Of a stretch of 64,000 bases of DNA, positions 23,067-34,616 are shown one piece after another; the first letter of the stretch is position 1, and the number at the start of each line of letters is the position of its first letter. The notes below the pieces were generated by a model. The model was not told the origin of the DNA and did not search any database. It was given only the letters and a program-made list of their open reading frames with translations. A program made the position numbers and the translations under genes. The DNA comes from Cannabis sativa (Eukaryota; Streptophyta; Magnoliopsida; Rosales; Cannabaceae). The DNA is taken from NCBI RefSeq assembly GCF_029168945.1, contig NC_083607.1, forward strand, positions 12,480,001 through 12,544,000. The letters run 5' to 3'.

Positions 23067-24546
23067 GTTCCTTACTCTTTGGATTGAAAACTCTAAGTTT
23101 TGAGTTGGTTTTGAGGTAGGGTTTTGCATTTTTGTGGCTGTAGGGATTAGACTAAGATTGGGGTGTGTTTAGGGTAGGTTTTTGAGTATGTTGGAAATGG
23201 CTTTAAGTATTTTCTATGGCTACTTGATTGAGTTTTGTTTGTTGAAGCCAAAGTTGAGTTTTCTTAACTTTAATGTGTGAATTTGATTCAATGTTTGAAT
23301 TGTTGTGTTTTGAATCTTGGAATATGTTGTATTATGGTTATTATATTGTTCTGTGAAGTTTGGAACAATTGGTTAGGTTTAGAGGAAGTTTTGGGACTTT
23401 GAAGAGCTGAAATTTTTGAGGTTCTACTGTAGTGAACCAGAATTCTGGATGGTACAGGGCTGCACCAATCAGAATTCCAGATGGTTAATTTTCAAGAATA
23501 CCCAATTTTTGTATTTTAGCCTTAACTTTTCACTCGGGTGTCCGTTTTAGACATTCTATATATCGTTTCGAAGCTTATGAAGAGCTCTACAGTATGAGAC
23601 ATAGATTAGAGCTAAAAGATTTATTATTTTAAGGTGTTTTCACCATAAGATTTGATAGAAAACCCTAGGTTATTTTATGCGGGTTTTAGACAGTGTTTTG
23701 GAATAGACCCTTATTGTTTTACTTTGGTCGTGACATAGAAATCGAGATTGTCAAGCCTCATTCCACTTAGGTGGATCCGCACACTTGAGTTTTGAATTGA
23801 GGTAAGAAAAGTGGTAAGCACCGTATGTGGCTAAATGTTAGCGATTGAATGGTTATAGCCTTGATTATTATAAAGATTCTAATTAAATGTTTGTCGACTC
23901 TCAGTTGTGACCGAGGTTTGGAAGAGGTTATTACCATTATGAGTAATTACTCCTTAAACCGCGGATAGGTTTCTTACTTATCGTTTGCTTCATCGGGCAA
24001 TGATAGTGACATAATCAGCTCGTGGTTAACGAGTGGTAAAGGGGTACTTTATAAAGTACCAAGATTGTGTGTTTATGATATTGTGTGAATGTGTAAGCAT
24101 GTTGATATGAGATTGAATTGATGAATAGTACTGGTTATTATTTTATTCACTTTTCTTGCTGAGTCTCTGTGACTCACGGGTGCTTTATGGTGCAGGTAAA
24201 GGGAAGGCAAATGTTGAGCAGCCATGAGTTCGAGGTCGTAGCAGCAATGTACATATCAGCCACAGTGGCACGGCCCAGTGAACAAGATGCTCTATTTTGA
24301 ATGTATTTTGGGAATACAAAGTTTATATTGTAAAAAAATACTATTAAACCAGTTTGTAAATATTTTGAAAACAGGGGGACCCCATAGTTAATATTACTTA
24401 TCTTTTGTCATAAAACAGCTTTATATCTCTGTTTTAAATTATCAAAATTCAATTACCCATACTTTTAATATAATTATATAGTATATAAAATAAGAATTTT
24501 ATAAAAACACACACGTGGCATCCTTGTTGGACAGGGCGTTATAACA
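23067..24546 (+). repeat. 5' LTR of Gypsy B, 3' portion
   Basis: This 1480-bp stretch ends TTATAACA directly before the primer site. It has the layout of Tekay-type LTRs: a GACTCAC...GGTGCAGGTAAAG segment near 24170-24200 resembles a segment in Gypsy A's LTR. A 12-bp palindrome CCAGAATTCTGG is at 23437-23448. Confidence 0.8.
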
Positions 24547-24565
24547 TGGTATCAAAGTGCCAAGG
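24547..24565 (+). other. Primer binding site of Gypsy B
   Basis: TGGTATCAAAGTGCCAAGG differs from the iMet complement by a G-to-A change at the eighth base and in the distal part. It is adjacent to the LTR end. Confidence 0.8.
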
Positions 24566-24785
24566 TTTTTAGATCTTGAAGGCTGGTTTGATATATACAT
24601 TTGTTGCGAGGACTCGCTCGACTCATGGTTTAGTAAGTTTTTAATTAATACATAATTTGTTAATTATCTGATTGTTTGATTATCTGAATTGTGTTAATAT
24701 TGGTAATGTATGGGAAGCATTATGATATATTGAAATACTTATTAGTATTGTTATTACCTGGAATGTGACTACAGGTGTATAGATT

Positions 24786-25855
24786 ATGCACCCGAGGAGG
24801 AGTGGTAAAGGTAACCGCGAGCTAGTTGGGCTCCGGGTTGCTGGTGAGAGTTAGAACCCTCCATCACCACCAAACTGGAAGAGTTATATGCCACGATGAA
24901 AGAGACAATCCAGCAGCAGGGTGAACAAATTCGAGAACTAAGAGAGCAGCGAGCTCAGCCTGCTCTAAACCCTAATCCTGATCCTCCGCCACCTCTGGTA
25001 GTGCCACCAGATGTAGGTAATCGTTTGGAACTGTTGTATGAGCGGTTCAAGAAGCAAACGTCAGTGTTTGAGGGTGGTGCTGATCCACTCAAGGCGGAGC
25101 AGTGGATGAGTATGATAACATCCATTTTTGATTTTATGCGGGTCGAGGATAATGACTGGGTCAGGTGTGCTATTTATATGCTGGGAGATGATGCCCGTAT
25201 CTGGTGGGAGATTGTATCTCAGGGTCATGACCTGAATAACATGACATGGGATGCCTTTCAGACTTTGTTTTATGAGAAGTATTATAGTGAGTCTATTCGG
25301 GCAGCAAAGGCATAAGAGTTTATACGATTAACTCAGGGCAACATGACAGTGACAGAGTATGCCACTAAGTTTGATCGACTGGCAAAATTTGCTCTAGATG
25401 AAGTGGCTACTCAAGCTGCTAGAAAAGTAAAGTTTATTCGAGGGTTGGATGAACATATCGCACGGGATGTGATTGATGCTTCTAAACAACCTGGGTTTGT
25501 TCAGACTTATGCTCAGATAGTTGAGTTGGCCCTAGCTGTTGAGGGTGCAGAAGATCAGATACGAAAGAAAAATATTGCTAGAAGAGATTCATGGAAGTAC
25601 ACATCTGGTGTTGGTTCTAGAAGGGGTACTGACCCCGGTGATCGCAAGAAAATGCCTAATGAACCATTAGTTGCATGCCCAAACAAAAGGTTCCAAGGTA
25701 ACCAAGGTTTTCGTCGTGGTGTGAACGAAAACTGGCAGACTTTTCCTGAATGTCCGAGGTGTAAAAGGCGCCACCAGGGCAAGTGTCAGGCCAGGGCTTG
25801 TTTTCATTGTGGGTTAGTGGGTCACATGAAAAGGAATTTCCCACAGTTGTTGTGA
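24786..25855 (+). pseudogene. gag: Gypsy B gag
   Basis: The likely start ATG (24786, MHPRRSGKG) is out of frame with the main body, which opens at 24896 and is stopped by TAA at 25313-25315. It continues in another frame from 25343. Visible parts: coiled segment ETIQQQGEQIRELREQ, tryptophan-rich capsid core (EQWMSMITS, ARIWWEIV, WDAFQTLFYEKYY), and two zinc-binding segments. The second, CFHCGLVGHMKRNF, has phenylalanine where the last cysteine should be. A shift and a stop split the gene. Confidence 0.85.
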
Positions 25856-25899
25856 CCAGAACAAAAGAAGGATGATACACCTGCTCCTGCTCGGGTGTT

Positions 25900-27054
25900 T
25901 GACCTGACTCATGCCGAGGCTGATGCCGACCATTCTACTGTGACTGGTTAGCTTTCTGTTGCTGGTACTTTATTGACTGTTCTGATTGATTCTGGTGCAA
26001 CACATTCTTATATTTCAAGTAGAATAATTGAGAAATTGAATAGGCCTAGTGATGTACTTGCTAGAGGCTTTGGAACTTCATTGCCTACTTTAGAGTTGGT
26101 TATCTCCAGCAGGTGGATTCGATCCCTTCCAGTAATTGTGGAAGGAAGGGAGTTATTAGTTATCTAATAGAACTGAATTTGGAGGACTTTCATGCTATTT
26201 TTGGTATGGATTAACTTGAAAAATACAACACCACTAGTGATTGCAAAAGAAAGATGGTAACTTTTTAGCCTGAGGGCGAGGACCCCTTTGTATTTGTGGG
26301 TAAGAAGCAAGGATCCCAGATTCCCTTAATTTCAGCGCTTAAGGAAAGAGATTTGTTGGGTGAGGGGTGCATCAGTTTCTTAGCAAATGTTGTGGATGTT
26401 ACCAGGGAACCACCAGCGGGACCGGAGCATGTCCCAGACGTTCGAGAATTTCTGGATGTTTTTCCAGAGGAGTTACCGGGGTTACCACCGAAACGTGAAA
26501 TTGATTTTGAGATTGATCTAATACCAGGGACAGAGCCTGTATCAAGAGCTCCCTATAGGATGGCACCTGCGGAGCTAAAAGAGTTAAAAGTTCAATTATA
26601 GGGGATGATGAATTTAAAATTTACAAGACCAAGTACCTCACCTTGGGGTGCACCAGTTTCGTTCGTGAAAAAGAAGGATGGAACTTTACGAATGTGCATT
26701 TAAACCCGGGAGTTAAACAAGTTGACAGTGAAGAACAAGTATCCTCTTCCAAGGATAGATGACTTATTCGATCAACTACAGGGAAAGACCGTCTTCTCCA
26801 AGATCGATCTCCTTATCACCAGTTGAGGATTCAGGAAGAGGATATTCCCAAGACAGCTTTCCGGACCCGATATGGACAATATGAATCTCTGGTAATGTCC
26901 TTCAGATTAACAAATGCCCCGGTGGCATTTATGGACTTGATGAACCGAGTATTCAAAGACTTCTTGGATGATTTTGTTATCGTCTTTATTGATGATATTC
27001 TAATTTATTCTGACACAGAAGAGACTCACGGAAGACATCTTCGGATGGTGTTAC
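25900..27054 (+). pseudogene. Gypsy B protease and reverse transcriptase, truncated
   Basis: The protease active site LIDSGATHSYIS lies near 25979-26014, followed by two adjacent stops near 26165. RT blocks: FLDVFPEELPGLPP near 26450, [41 protein letters not shown], and catalytic FIDD at 26985-26996. Stops near 26601 and 26701 and a small deletion near 26812 break it. The coding trace ends at HLRMVL, where the Copia LTR begins at 27055. Confidence 0.85.
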
Positions 27055-28463
27055 TGTTGGAATATATTTTACCAGGATCTAGATTTACTACCATGTATGT
27101 TATTTAATATCCTAAATATGAATATCTAAAACAATGTAAATAAACACATATAAAGTTTAGGAAACCTTACATTGGGTGCAGCGGAATATTAAGGCCTCCT
27201 TCCACTCAGATCTCTAACCCTTGTATCCTGTCTGTAGCAGAGTATCACCAAGATCTGAGCCCGAATGTCCTTCTCTTGATTCTGGATTCTTCACAGCCTT
27301 ACACACTATGATTGAGATACCACTTGATGTGTGTGGGCAAAACTCTATCACTCAAGGTATGAAAATATTATGAAGAAGGAAGAGAGGAGTGGTTCGAATA
27401 TAGGTATAGAATAGATGGCTCAATTTTTCCTGAAGGCAAGAAATTTCATCATCTTTTAAGTGTGAGCCATCACTATCTATTTATAGGAAATCACCTACAT
27501 TTAGGTTAGGATTTATTAGGCATTAAAATAATGGAAATATTAAGTGGAAATTCTATAGGAGTGGCCGGCCACAGTAATGGGCCCCACTTTGGAATTTTCC
27601 ACTTTTGACAAATTTTTCCTTATTTTTTCAAAAATGTCATTTTTCCAATTCTAACCATTCAAATGCCAAAACTATTTGTTTAATAATTAAAATTAATCAT
27701 CAAATAAAATTACCATTCAATATATTTATTAATTAGAGTTAACAAAGTCTCTTAATTAATAAATAAGACCTAGAATCTCTTTTCTTCACAAATAAGCCAT
27801 TGCTTAGTGAAAAATTCATAAACTAGACATAGTCTAGTTTTAGAATTATAATTGATTAATTAAAACCAACTATCTGAGTCTTACAAGCAGTATGGTCTCA
27901 ACTAGTATGGGGACCATGGGCCTATACAACTGAGCTTCCAATAAGTAGAACTAGAATTTACTAAGTAAATTCCCTAACGTATTAATTCATTATTGCATCC
28001 ACCATAGAACTTGGAATTGCACTCTCAGTCATATAGAACGCTCTATATGTTCCACGATATAGATACGCTATAAACATTTAACCATTGTTCTAATCTCAAT
28101 AATCAAAGATCCTCTATAGATGAGTTACAGCGAGTAGGAATAAATCCACCGTTTCACTCCTCAATTTATTTTATCCTTAAAACACTTAGCTTCCTGTAAA
28201 TGATATTTCAGTGAACTAAAATATAATCACTGAAACAAGAGCTCTTCCATTTACCTCTATTAAGCCAAGCTCGAAGGAAATCATCGTTTCACTTCTATGT
28301 CCTGAAAGAAGCTATAGATTCCATATCTATGTTTAGCTCTCCCACTCAATCACACTAACATGTTCCCAAAATGTACGTATCACCCTGACCAGAAAGTAGG
28401 CTTAACTAACAAATCAAAGAACATGAATAACACTCCTGAGATTGAACCTAAACATGAATAACG
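27055..28463 (-). mobile_element. Truncated Copia-family LTR
   Basis: This begins TGTTGG like the other family LTRs, with TATA-type sequence near 27476-27488. It stops matching near 28463, about 400-480 bp before the expected CCAACA end. It is more diverged than the Copia-2 and Copia-3 LTRs. No target duplication can be found because the right end and the rest of Gypsy B are missing. Confidence 0.85.
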
Positions 28464-29401
28464 TATACAATGTTGGGGAGTCTTTGTTTGTTACATTAAT
28501 TAACAAACAATGAGATTATAATGCTTTTAAAAAAAAAAGATTCTAACTTAATACCAAAAAAGAAAAAAGAATAAAAAAATTAAAAAATTAATTATATATG
28601 TTCTTACTGTTAATAAATCAATCGCATTCTATATGATACTAACAATATTCTTAGTAATTGAATGGATGATAAATATAATCCATTATATATGGAGATAGTC
28701 TTATTTTTTTTTTTTTTAAAAAAAAAGACAATATCATATTCGGCATTCTCGAGAATACTAACCTTCATATACTAATGTTCTTTTGTTCTAAAATATATAT
28801 ATATATATATATATATATTGATGTTCTTTTTATATGAAATATATTTAATAGATTATAATGAGAATAGAAAAATTAAAGAATACTAACTCCAATTGTTTTA
28901 CAAAGCAATAACACTATTTTTTCTTTCTTTAATAAAAATGGCTACTGTATTTTTTTTGGTTGAAGACGGTTAGGTTTTCATTATGAGAAGAATATGAAAT
29001 AATCTGCGGTAATATAACAATCAAGAATGTGATTTAATTTTTTTTTTTTTTGAAAAAAGATAAATTAGGTATTATAAAAGATTTATTAAACTAAAAAAAA
29101 ATAGCTTCCTATGTTTTTTTTTAAAGCCCTTCCTAAAAAAGCTGGTGAGTCATTGCTTCTCTAAAAAGCTCTTTTAAATTAAAAAAGCTCTTCTCATATT
29201 TTATCCAAACATATCTAAATGTAGAGACTTCAAAAGCTCTCCATACCAAACAAGCCAATTATATAGCGGGTTAAATTAAATTTATAATATATTGGTTGAA
29301 TTTAATTTTAGTTAAAGTTTTTTTTTTATTTGAATTCCAATCCCATAATCATTGACTCCAATCAATTTAATTCTACAACTTCCAACTTATAAATTATGAA
29401 A
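28464..29401. other. Unassigned AT-rich spacer
   Basis: I see no gene. It contains a 10-bp hairpin (28484-28493 against 28501-28510), A/T homopolymer runs near 28698-28733 and 29039-29050, and a (TA)n microsatellite near 28792-28818. This is the least element-like stretch of the left half and may be old host DNA. Confidence 0.5.
29394..29401. repeat. Left target duplication of MULE (TTATGAAA)
   Basis: The same eight bases follow the right end at 38074-38081. Eight to nine bases is the duplication size typical of Mutator-like elements. Confidence 0.75.
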
Positions 29402-29431
29402 GGGAAATTTACACCCATTACTGTTTTTTCC
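29402..29431 (+). repeat. Left terminal inverted repeat of MULE
   Basis: GGGAAATTTACA followed by an ACTGTTTTT block matches the reverse complement of 38044-38073 with a few differences. Confidence 0.8.
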
Positions 29432-29860
29432 ATTTTTTTTCGTTTGTACTGTGACACGGTGGATTTTACTTTTGTACTATTTTTTTTTTGGCAGTATACT
29501 GCCTTTGCAAACTTTAATATTCAAGGGTTTTTTGCTTTACACTTGTCACGATAGGGTTTTGCCACGTTTTTTTTTAAAAAAAAAAATCATTTTTTATTTT
29601 TTGATTTGACGATTTTCTACTCTTATCAAAAAGGTTATGTACTTTTATATATTTCTTTTATTTTTTTTTATTTTTTTCGAATATAAATTTTTTTACTATA
29701 ACCCACTCTCCCCTCAACTGTTCATCTTCTTCCCCCATTTTCAGTTTTCATTTACAGTTTCGAGTAGTAAGTAGTTTATGCATTTGAAAAAATTTCAAAT
29801 CTCATCCCACTTTCTTAAACTTCCCTCTCATTCCCCCCCCCCCCATTTTTCTTATTTTTG

Positions 29861-29870
29861 TCTATAAATA
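29861..29870 (+). promoter_or_regulatory. TATA box of MULE Ulp1 gene
   Basis: TCTATAAATA lies only about 20 bp before the first in-frame ATG at 29889. With usual spacing, transcription would start near 29890-29895, which would favour the in-frame ATG at 29973 as the true start. Confidence 0.5.
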
Positions 29871-29888
29871 CCTTCATAATTGCTTATA

Positions 29889-32800
29889 ATGGTCGTTACT
29901 TGTTCATCTCCTTCTCTGGCTAAAGCTACAAAACCCACAAAACAATCCCAGAAAACCAGACCCAAATCAAAAATGGGTAAAAAAAATATTAAAGACAACC
30001 CTCCTAACCCCACTTCCCCTTCTGCTAAAAGAAAAACTCATGGTGGACCTTCGAAGAACACTCGAGGGAAAAGACCTCGAATTGTGGTTGAAAACTCAAA
30101 CTCAGATTTTGAGTTGGAATCTGAATTTCTTAAGTCGCCTGTCTCTGTGAAGGTATTTTACTATTTATCTTTTGTTGTTTTTGAGTTTTTTTTTTTTTTG
30201 TTAAATTTGATTTTTGAAGTTCATATAACTGGGTATATGTTTGTTTTTGTCTCTGTATTTGTAATTGTTTTATATATCTTGTTTGATTTATTTATGTGTT
30301 TTTTTTTAATTTTTATTTGTTGTTTTGTTGGTGTTGTTTCGTTTTATTTTAGGGCAAGGGTAAATCCCCTGTAAAGGTGTTGCCATCATCAGGTGTGGCT
30401 GAGGAAATTCCTGTTAATAGGATTGTTGAGGTTTGTCATGTTATGCATTCTGTTCTATGTTTTTTTTTCATTGTTTTTTTTTTATTGTTATTTCGTAATG
30501 TTTTATGGTGTTTTAGCAGTGTTTTTATTGTTCTGTTTTTAGGATTGGGAATGCAAGTACACCCGATCTCAATTCTATCATTCTAGAGTAGTAACATCTG
30601 GGTATTACTCTGTAATTGGAGACATTAAGAGAATTCTAGGTGAAAGCCAATTGGAAATTTTTTCAAAATCTGTGTTTGGTTATTTTCTTCAGATTCTGGA
30701 GTACATAATTCATTACCAATTGCTTCATTGTTTGCTGTTGAGGGAGGTTCAGCAGCCTAATGGGTTGGAGTTTTGGGTTTGTGTCCAAGGGAAATATCTT
30801 AGGTTTAGTATCTAAGAGTTTGCGTTGGTCACCGGGTTAGATTGTCATGTTGATTCTGATTTTTATCAGTTTAAGCAAGATGATAATGAATTGGTCAAAC
30901 ATTGTTTTAAGGGGTACAAAAAAATACCAAGGGTGCTATTCAGACTGCTTTTATTGCTGACAATCTGAAGGATAACGACGATCTTGCAGTCAAGTTGGCT
31001 GTCTTGTACTTCGTGCAGTGTTATTTGCTGGGTGGTCCCCCGGGTAAAGTTGTTTCGTCTGAGGAAATAGATGTTGTCGATAGTGGTCGATATAATGAAT
31101 TTGGTTGGGGCAAGCATTGTTTTGATATCACTATGCATTCTTTGAAGGGTAAGATAGATTCTGGTTATAAGAGGGTTGTTCGTAGTGGCGAGGATGGTGG
31201 GTATTACAGATTACTGGGTTATCCTTTGGCTATTCAATTCTGGTTTTTCGAGTGTTGCCCGTACGTTATTGGGAAACTTTCGTTGTACTCAAATGTTGGC
31301 ACTCCAAGGATTTTGAATTGACCTAAACTACCCAAGGACAAGGAGGGTCAGGTGAAAATGGATGTCATGAACACCCTCATTTTCAATCGATCTTTGAAAG
31401 AGGTAATTCTGTTGTTTTTTACACTATTTGTACTGTTGTTTTAATGTTGTTTTTGTGTACATTAGTTATACTTTATGTTTCGATTGTTGTTGTTATTTTA
31501 TAATTTCAGTTTCATGTGCATACTTTTTTTTTTGTTTTTGTTGTTTCAGTTAAAATTACGAAACACCACTCCAACTTCTGTTGAGAGATTGAGTTTGAGC
31601 CTTACTGATTTTTTCTCTGGTGAGACTACTCCCGATGCTGTCAAATTCAAAATTAAAGGTGGTTCCAAGTCTGTTGGTCAATCTGGCTTGATGGGTGCTT
31701 CTTCATCATCTGTTCATGAGAATGTCTCCCGAGTTGAGTTTGAGGAATTAAAAAAGAGTCTATCTGTTGTTGTCAGCCAGCAAGGGATACTTATGAAATC
31801 TGTTGCTGAGATGAACAAGAAGTTGGACATTCTTATTGAGGTGTTTTTTTAATTGTCATTACTTTTTTCTGTTATTTTTTTAGTAGTGTTTTTATGTTGT
31901 TTTGTACAGTAAATTAATTTTTAAAGTTTTTTTTGTTCTCAGTCATCCCAAGGTGGTCACACTCACAATGGATCTCAGTCTGTAGATGCTCTTCGTTCTT
32001 CAGAAAATGAGGATGATGAAGATTCCACTTCAGAGGAAGATGAGGATGATAAAATCGAGGATGACAAAGGAGATGAACATCATGAGGATGAAACTGATGA
32101 TGATCTTGATGGAGCTGGTATTGGTGCTGGTCAGGATGAGGCTCACACGGGGGATGTTCGTAATGATGAGGGTGTTGTTGTCCCCGAGGTTGTTTCGAGG
32201 GATGATGATACCGGCAAGGTGGATGATGTCAAGAAGTCTGACCCTGTGGAACCTGTTGTAGAGATCAAACAGGTGTATTTCTTGTTTGGCCATCATTTTT
32301 TTTGTGCCCTTTGTGTGGATTTTGTGTTTTGAGTTTATTTTAATAGTTTTTGAATGGTGTTTTGGTTGTCAGCCTGAATAGTCTCAAGGTGGGGAGGAGA
32401 ACATTGATGTTGATGCAACAATTGCATCTGCTGTTAAAGCTGTGGAGAATTTGGTTTGTATTTCTCTTCTTTTTTCTTTGTAATTTTTGTTTATATGATA
32501 TTCTATTGTTGTTTTAATAGTGTTTTGATTGTACTTTTTGAAATAAAAAATAAGTCTTCTTTTTTTCCTTTTTCTTTTTTAGATTGGTTCCTCAACTCAT
32601 GTCCCTGCTTCTGTTGAGACTTCTGAGAATACTGATCTTGAAATGGTTGTTTTTCAAGAGACTCCTATTTTACGTCTTCAAAAGAGGGATCGGAAGAAAG
32701 GAGCTGTTTTGAAATCTCCATTCATTGAGCTTGCTTCTGGTGCATCTAAATCAGGTTCATCCTCAGTTTCTCCTGATGATTCTGTTTATAAGGTCGTTAA

Positions 32801-34101
32801 ATATGTGCGTGGTTTGTGCCCGTTGGACAACAAGATTGGTGAACCTGTCGATCCACCATTGGAAGCTGAGTTTGTCACGTGGGTTGATACAGGTCTTAGA
32901 AAGCATAAATCTAAGTAAGTATTTTTGTAGGTGTTTTCAGTTATATATCTCTTATTGTTTTCCATTTAGTTTTTGATTTTTTATTTGTGTTTTGATATTT
33001 TTTATTTTTTTTTAGCACAACAACTAATGTGTATTGTAAGGGTCAAGACACAATATTTCTGCCATTTCGTTTTGGTATTGAGGACATTAGCAACAAGATG
33101 TGGTTTCACAACCTTGCCTACCCTAATTGTTTCCTTACTAATTTTGTAAGTTTTTTTTTATTATAATTATTTATATATTTTTGTTGTTTTTTTTTTAATT
33201 TTTTTTTTATGTTTTTAAGTGTTGTTCTGTTAGTTTTTTTTATAAGATTGAATGATTTTTTACTAAATTTTTTTTCCTATACAGCACATTGACATTATTT
33301 TCTACTATCTTCGTGAGAAAATAATGTACTCAGCCGAGCCGAAAATCAAAGTCACCACAACTGATTGCCTTTTTTGTTCTAGCATAACAAGTTTGTATGA
33401 GAAGTTTGTCGAGAAAAACAACGATATATCGGTGTTGTCTCTTTCTCACAATGTGGCCCAGTACATCCAAGGTGGTAAGATATTATGTGCCACTCCTTGG
33501 CATTTGGTTGATCATGTTGTTATGCCTATCAATGTAAAATTACAGGATCATTGGATTTGTGGTCGTCTAAACATAGTTGACAGGCGGATATATCTGTACA
33601 ATTCATTGCGTTCTGGAAGGTATATGACAACTGCAAAAGCGGCTTGCAAGCCTTTTTCTGTTATTTTACCATATTACTTCTCTATCTTAGACTTCAAAGG
33701 CCTTCGCAACGAAGCTAAGTTTAGCGCGATGGAACCGTTCCCTATTGTTGTTGTTGATGGTTTACCCGAGCAGGTCACAGCGTAAGTTTTATGTATAGTG
33801 TTCAATGTTTTTCACTGCTTGTTTGTATTGTTATGCTTTTGTTATGTGACTTTGATTTTTATTAGTGTTCTCATAGTGTCTGTTTTTGTGTTTTCTTATT
33901 GTTTTTTTCCAGTGATTGTGGTGCTTTGTAGCATCATTTGCTGAGTATTTCATTGATGGCAAACCCATCCCATCCTCTGGTTTTGATGTGGAAATTCACC
34001 GCGATCGTTTGGCTGTGTTATTTTATCATTATGGCATGAAGAAGCAACTTGAGAACATTGAAAGTGAATCCGAGGCCCCTCCCAGCCTTCCCAAGAAGTG
34101 A
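29889..34101 (+). pseudogene. DUF1985 / Ulp1 (C48) cysteine protease gene of the MULE
   Basis: Ten exons can be followed with GT-AG introns: 29889-30152, 30353-30430, 30543-31402, 31550-31840, 31943-32272, 32373-32453, 32583-32914, 33016-33145, 33295-33782, 33913-34101. Order: basic lysine-rich N-terminus, DUF1985-like domain in exon 3 (LLREVQQPNGLEFW, EFALVTGLDC), a coiled segment in exon 4, an aspartate/glutamate-rich exon 5, and a C48 catalytic domain in exons 8-10 with the histidine in DHWICGRL and the cysteine in ADCGA. Family members cleave SUMO or similar conjugates; the role in MULEs is unproven. Defects: TAA at 30813, TGA at 31319, TAG at 32379, frameshifts in the A-run near 30918 and just after the catalytic cysteine near 33921. 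The usual catalytic Asp position reads Asn (YNSL). Confidence 0.85.
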
Positions 34102-34616
34102 TTTGTTTTTTCAATCAGACTGTCATTGTTCTTATGGTTTTTTAATGTTGTTTTTATGTTTTTTTATGTTGTTTTCGAAAACAAACATTGGTGTTCTGTT
34201 GTGTTTTCTTACGTTTTGTGTGGACAATATGTAATCTTTATTTTTGTATGTTTTTTTTTTCTTCTTCTTATGTACAAACAAGTTGTTATGTTAAATTTGT
34301 TAGTATTTTCATTTCACATCCCTTATTTTTATGTTTTTTTTTTCTTATAGTTTCTCTGTTTTTTTGAATACAAATATTCATTTCATTATTAAAAACACAA
34401 ACTGTTTCAATAATAAACTTCATATATATATTCAATTTAGTATCCAACATCTTTTAATATCCAATCTAAAGTATCATCAAATCCCAATGTAATCAATGTT
34501 TTCAAATAAAAACTGTATTCCCTTTGTATTTCAGAAATTTAAATTCCTCAATATCTCATTCTCAAAACGTATGTGTAGTTTTCTTTTGTTTTTCCACTGT
34601 TGTTCTGTTGTTGTTT
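34102..34616. other. MULE spacer between convergent gene ends
   Basis: T-rich sequence between the two 3' ends. No reading frame fits either gene. It contains the motif TTTTTTAATGTTGTTTTTATG (about 34138-34158) that recurs in the MULE introns. Confidence 0.5.

Larger units (their letters stand above)
23067..27054 (+). mobile_element. Gypsy element B, degenerate, truncated both sides
   Basis: Plus-strand element: LTR remainder 23067-24546, primer site at 24547, then broken gag, protease and RT. Its 5' LTR begins left of Gypsy A (outside the window), because Gypsy A inserted at 23066/23067. Its RT is cut at 27054 by a Copia-family LTR. RNase H, integrase and 3' LTR are not present to the right, so they were deleted. 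Confidence 0.85.

Noticed and set aside
28464..29401. A MITE or small hAT-type element
   Set aside because: Some short inverted matches and an aaagctc-rich segment are present, but I could not find paired ends with a target duplication.
31943..32296. 91- and 88-residue methionine-rich and isoleucine-rich frames
   Set aside because: They are out-of-frame and antisense readings of the acidic exon of the Ulp1 gene.
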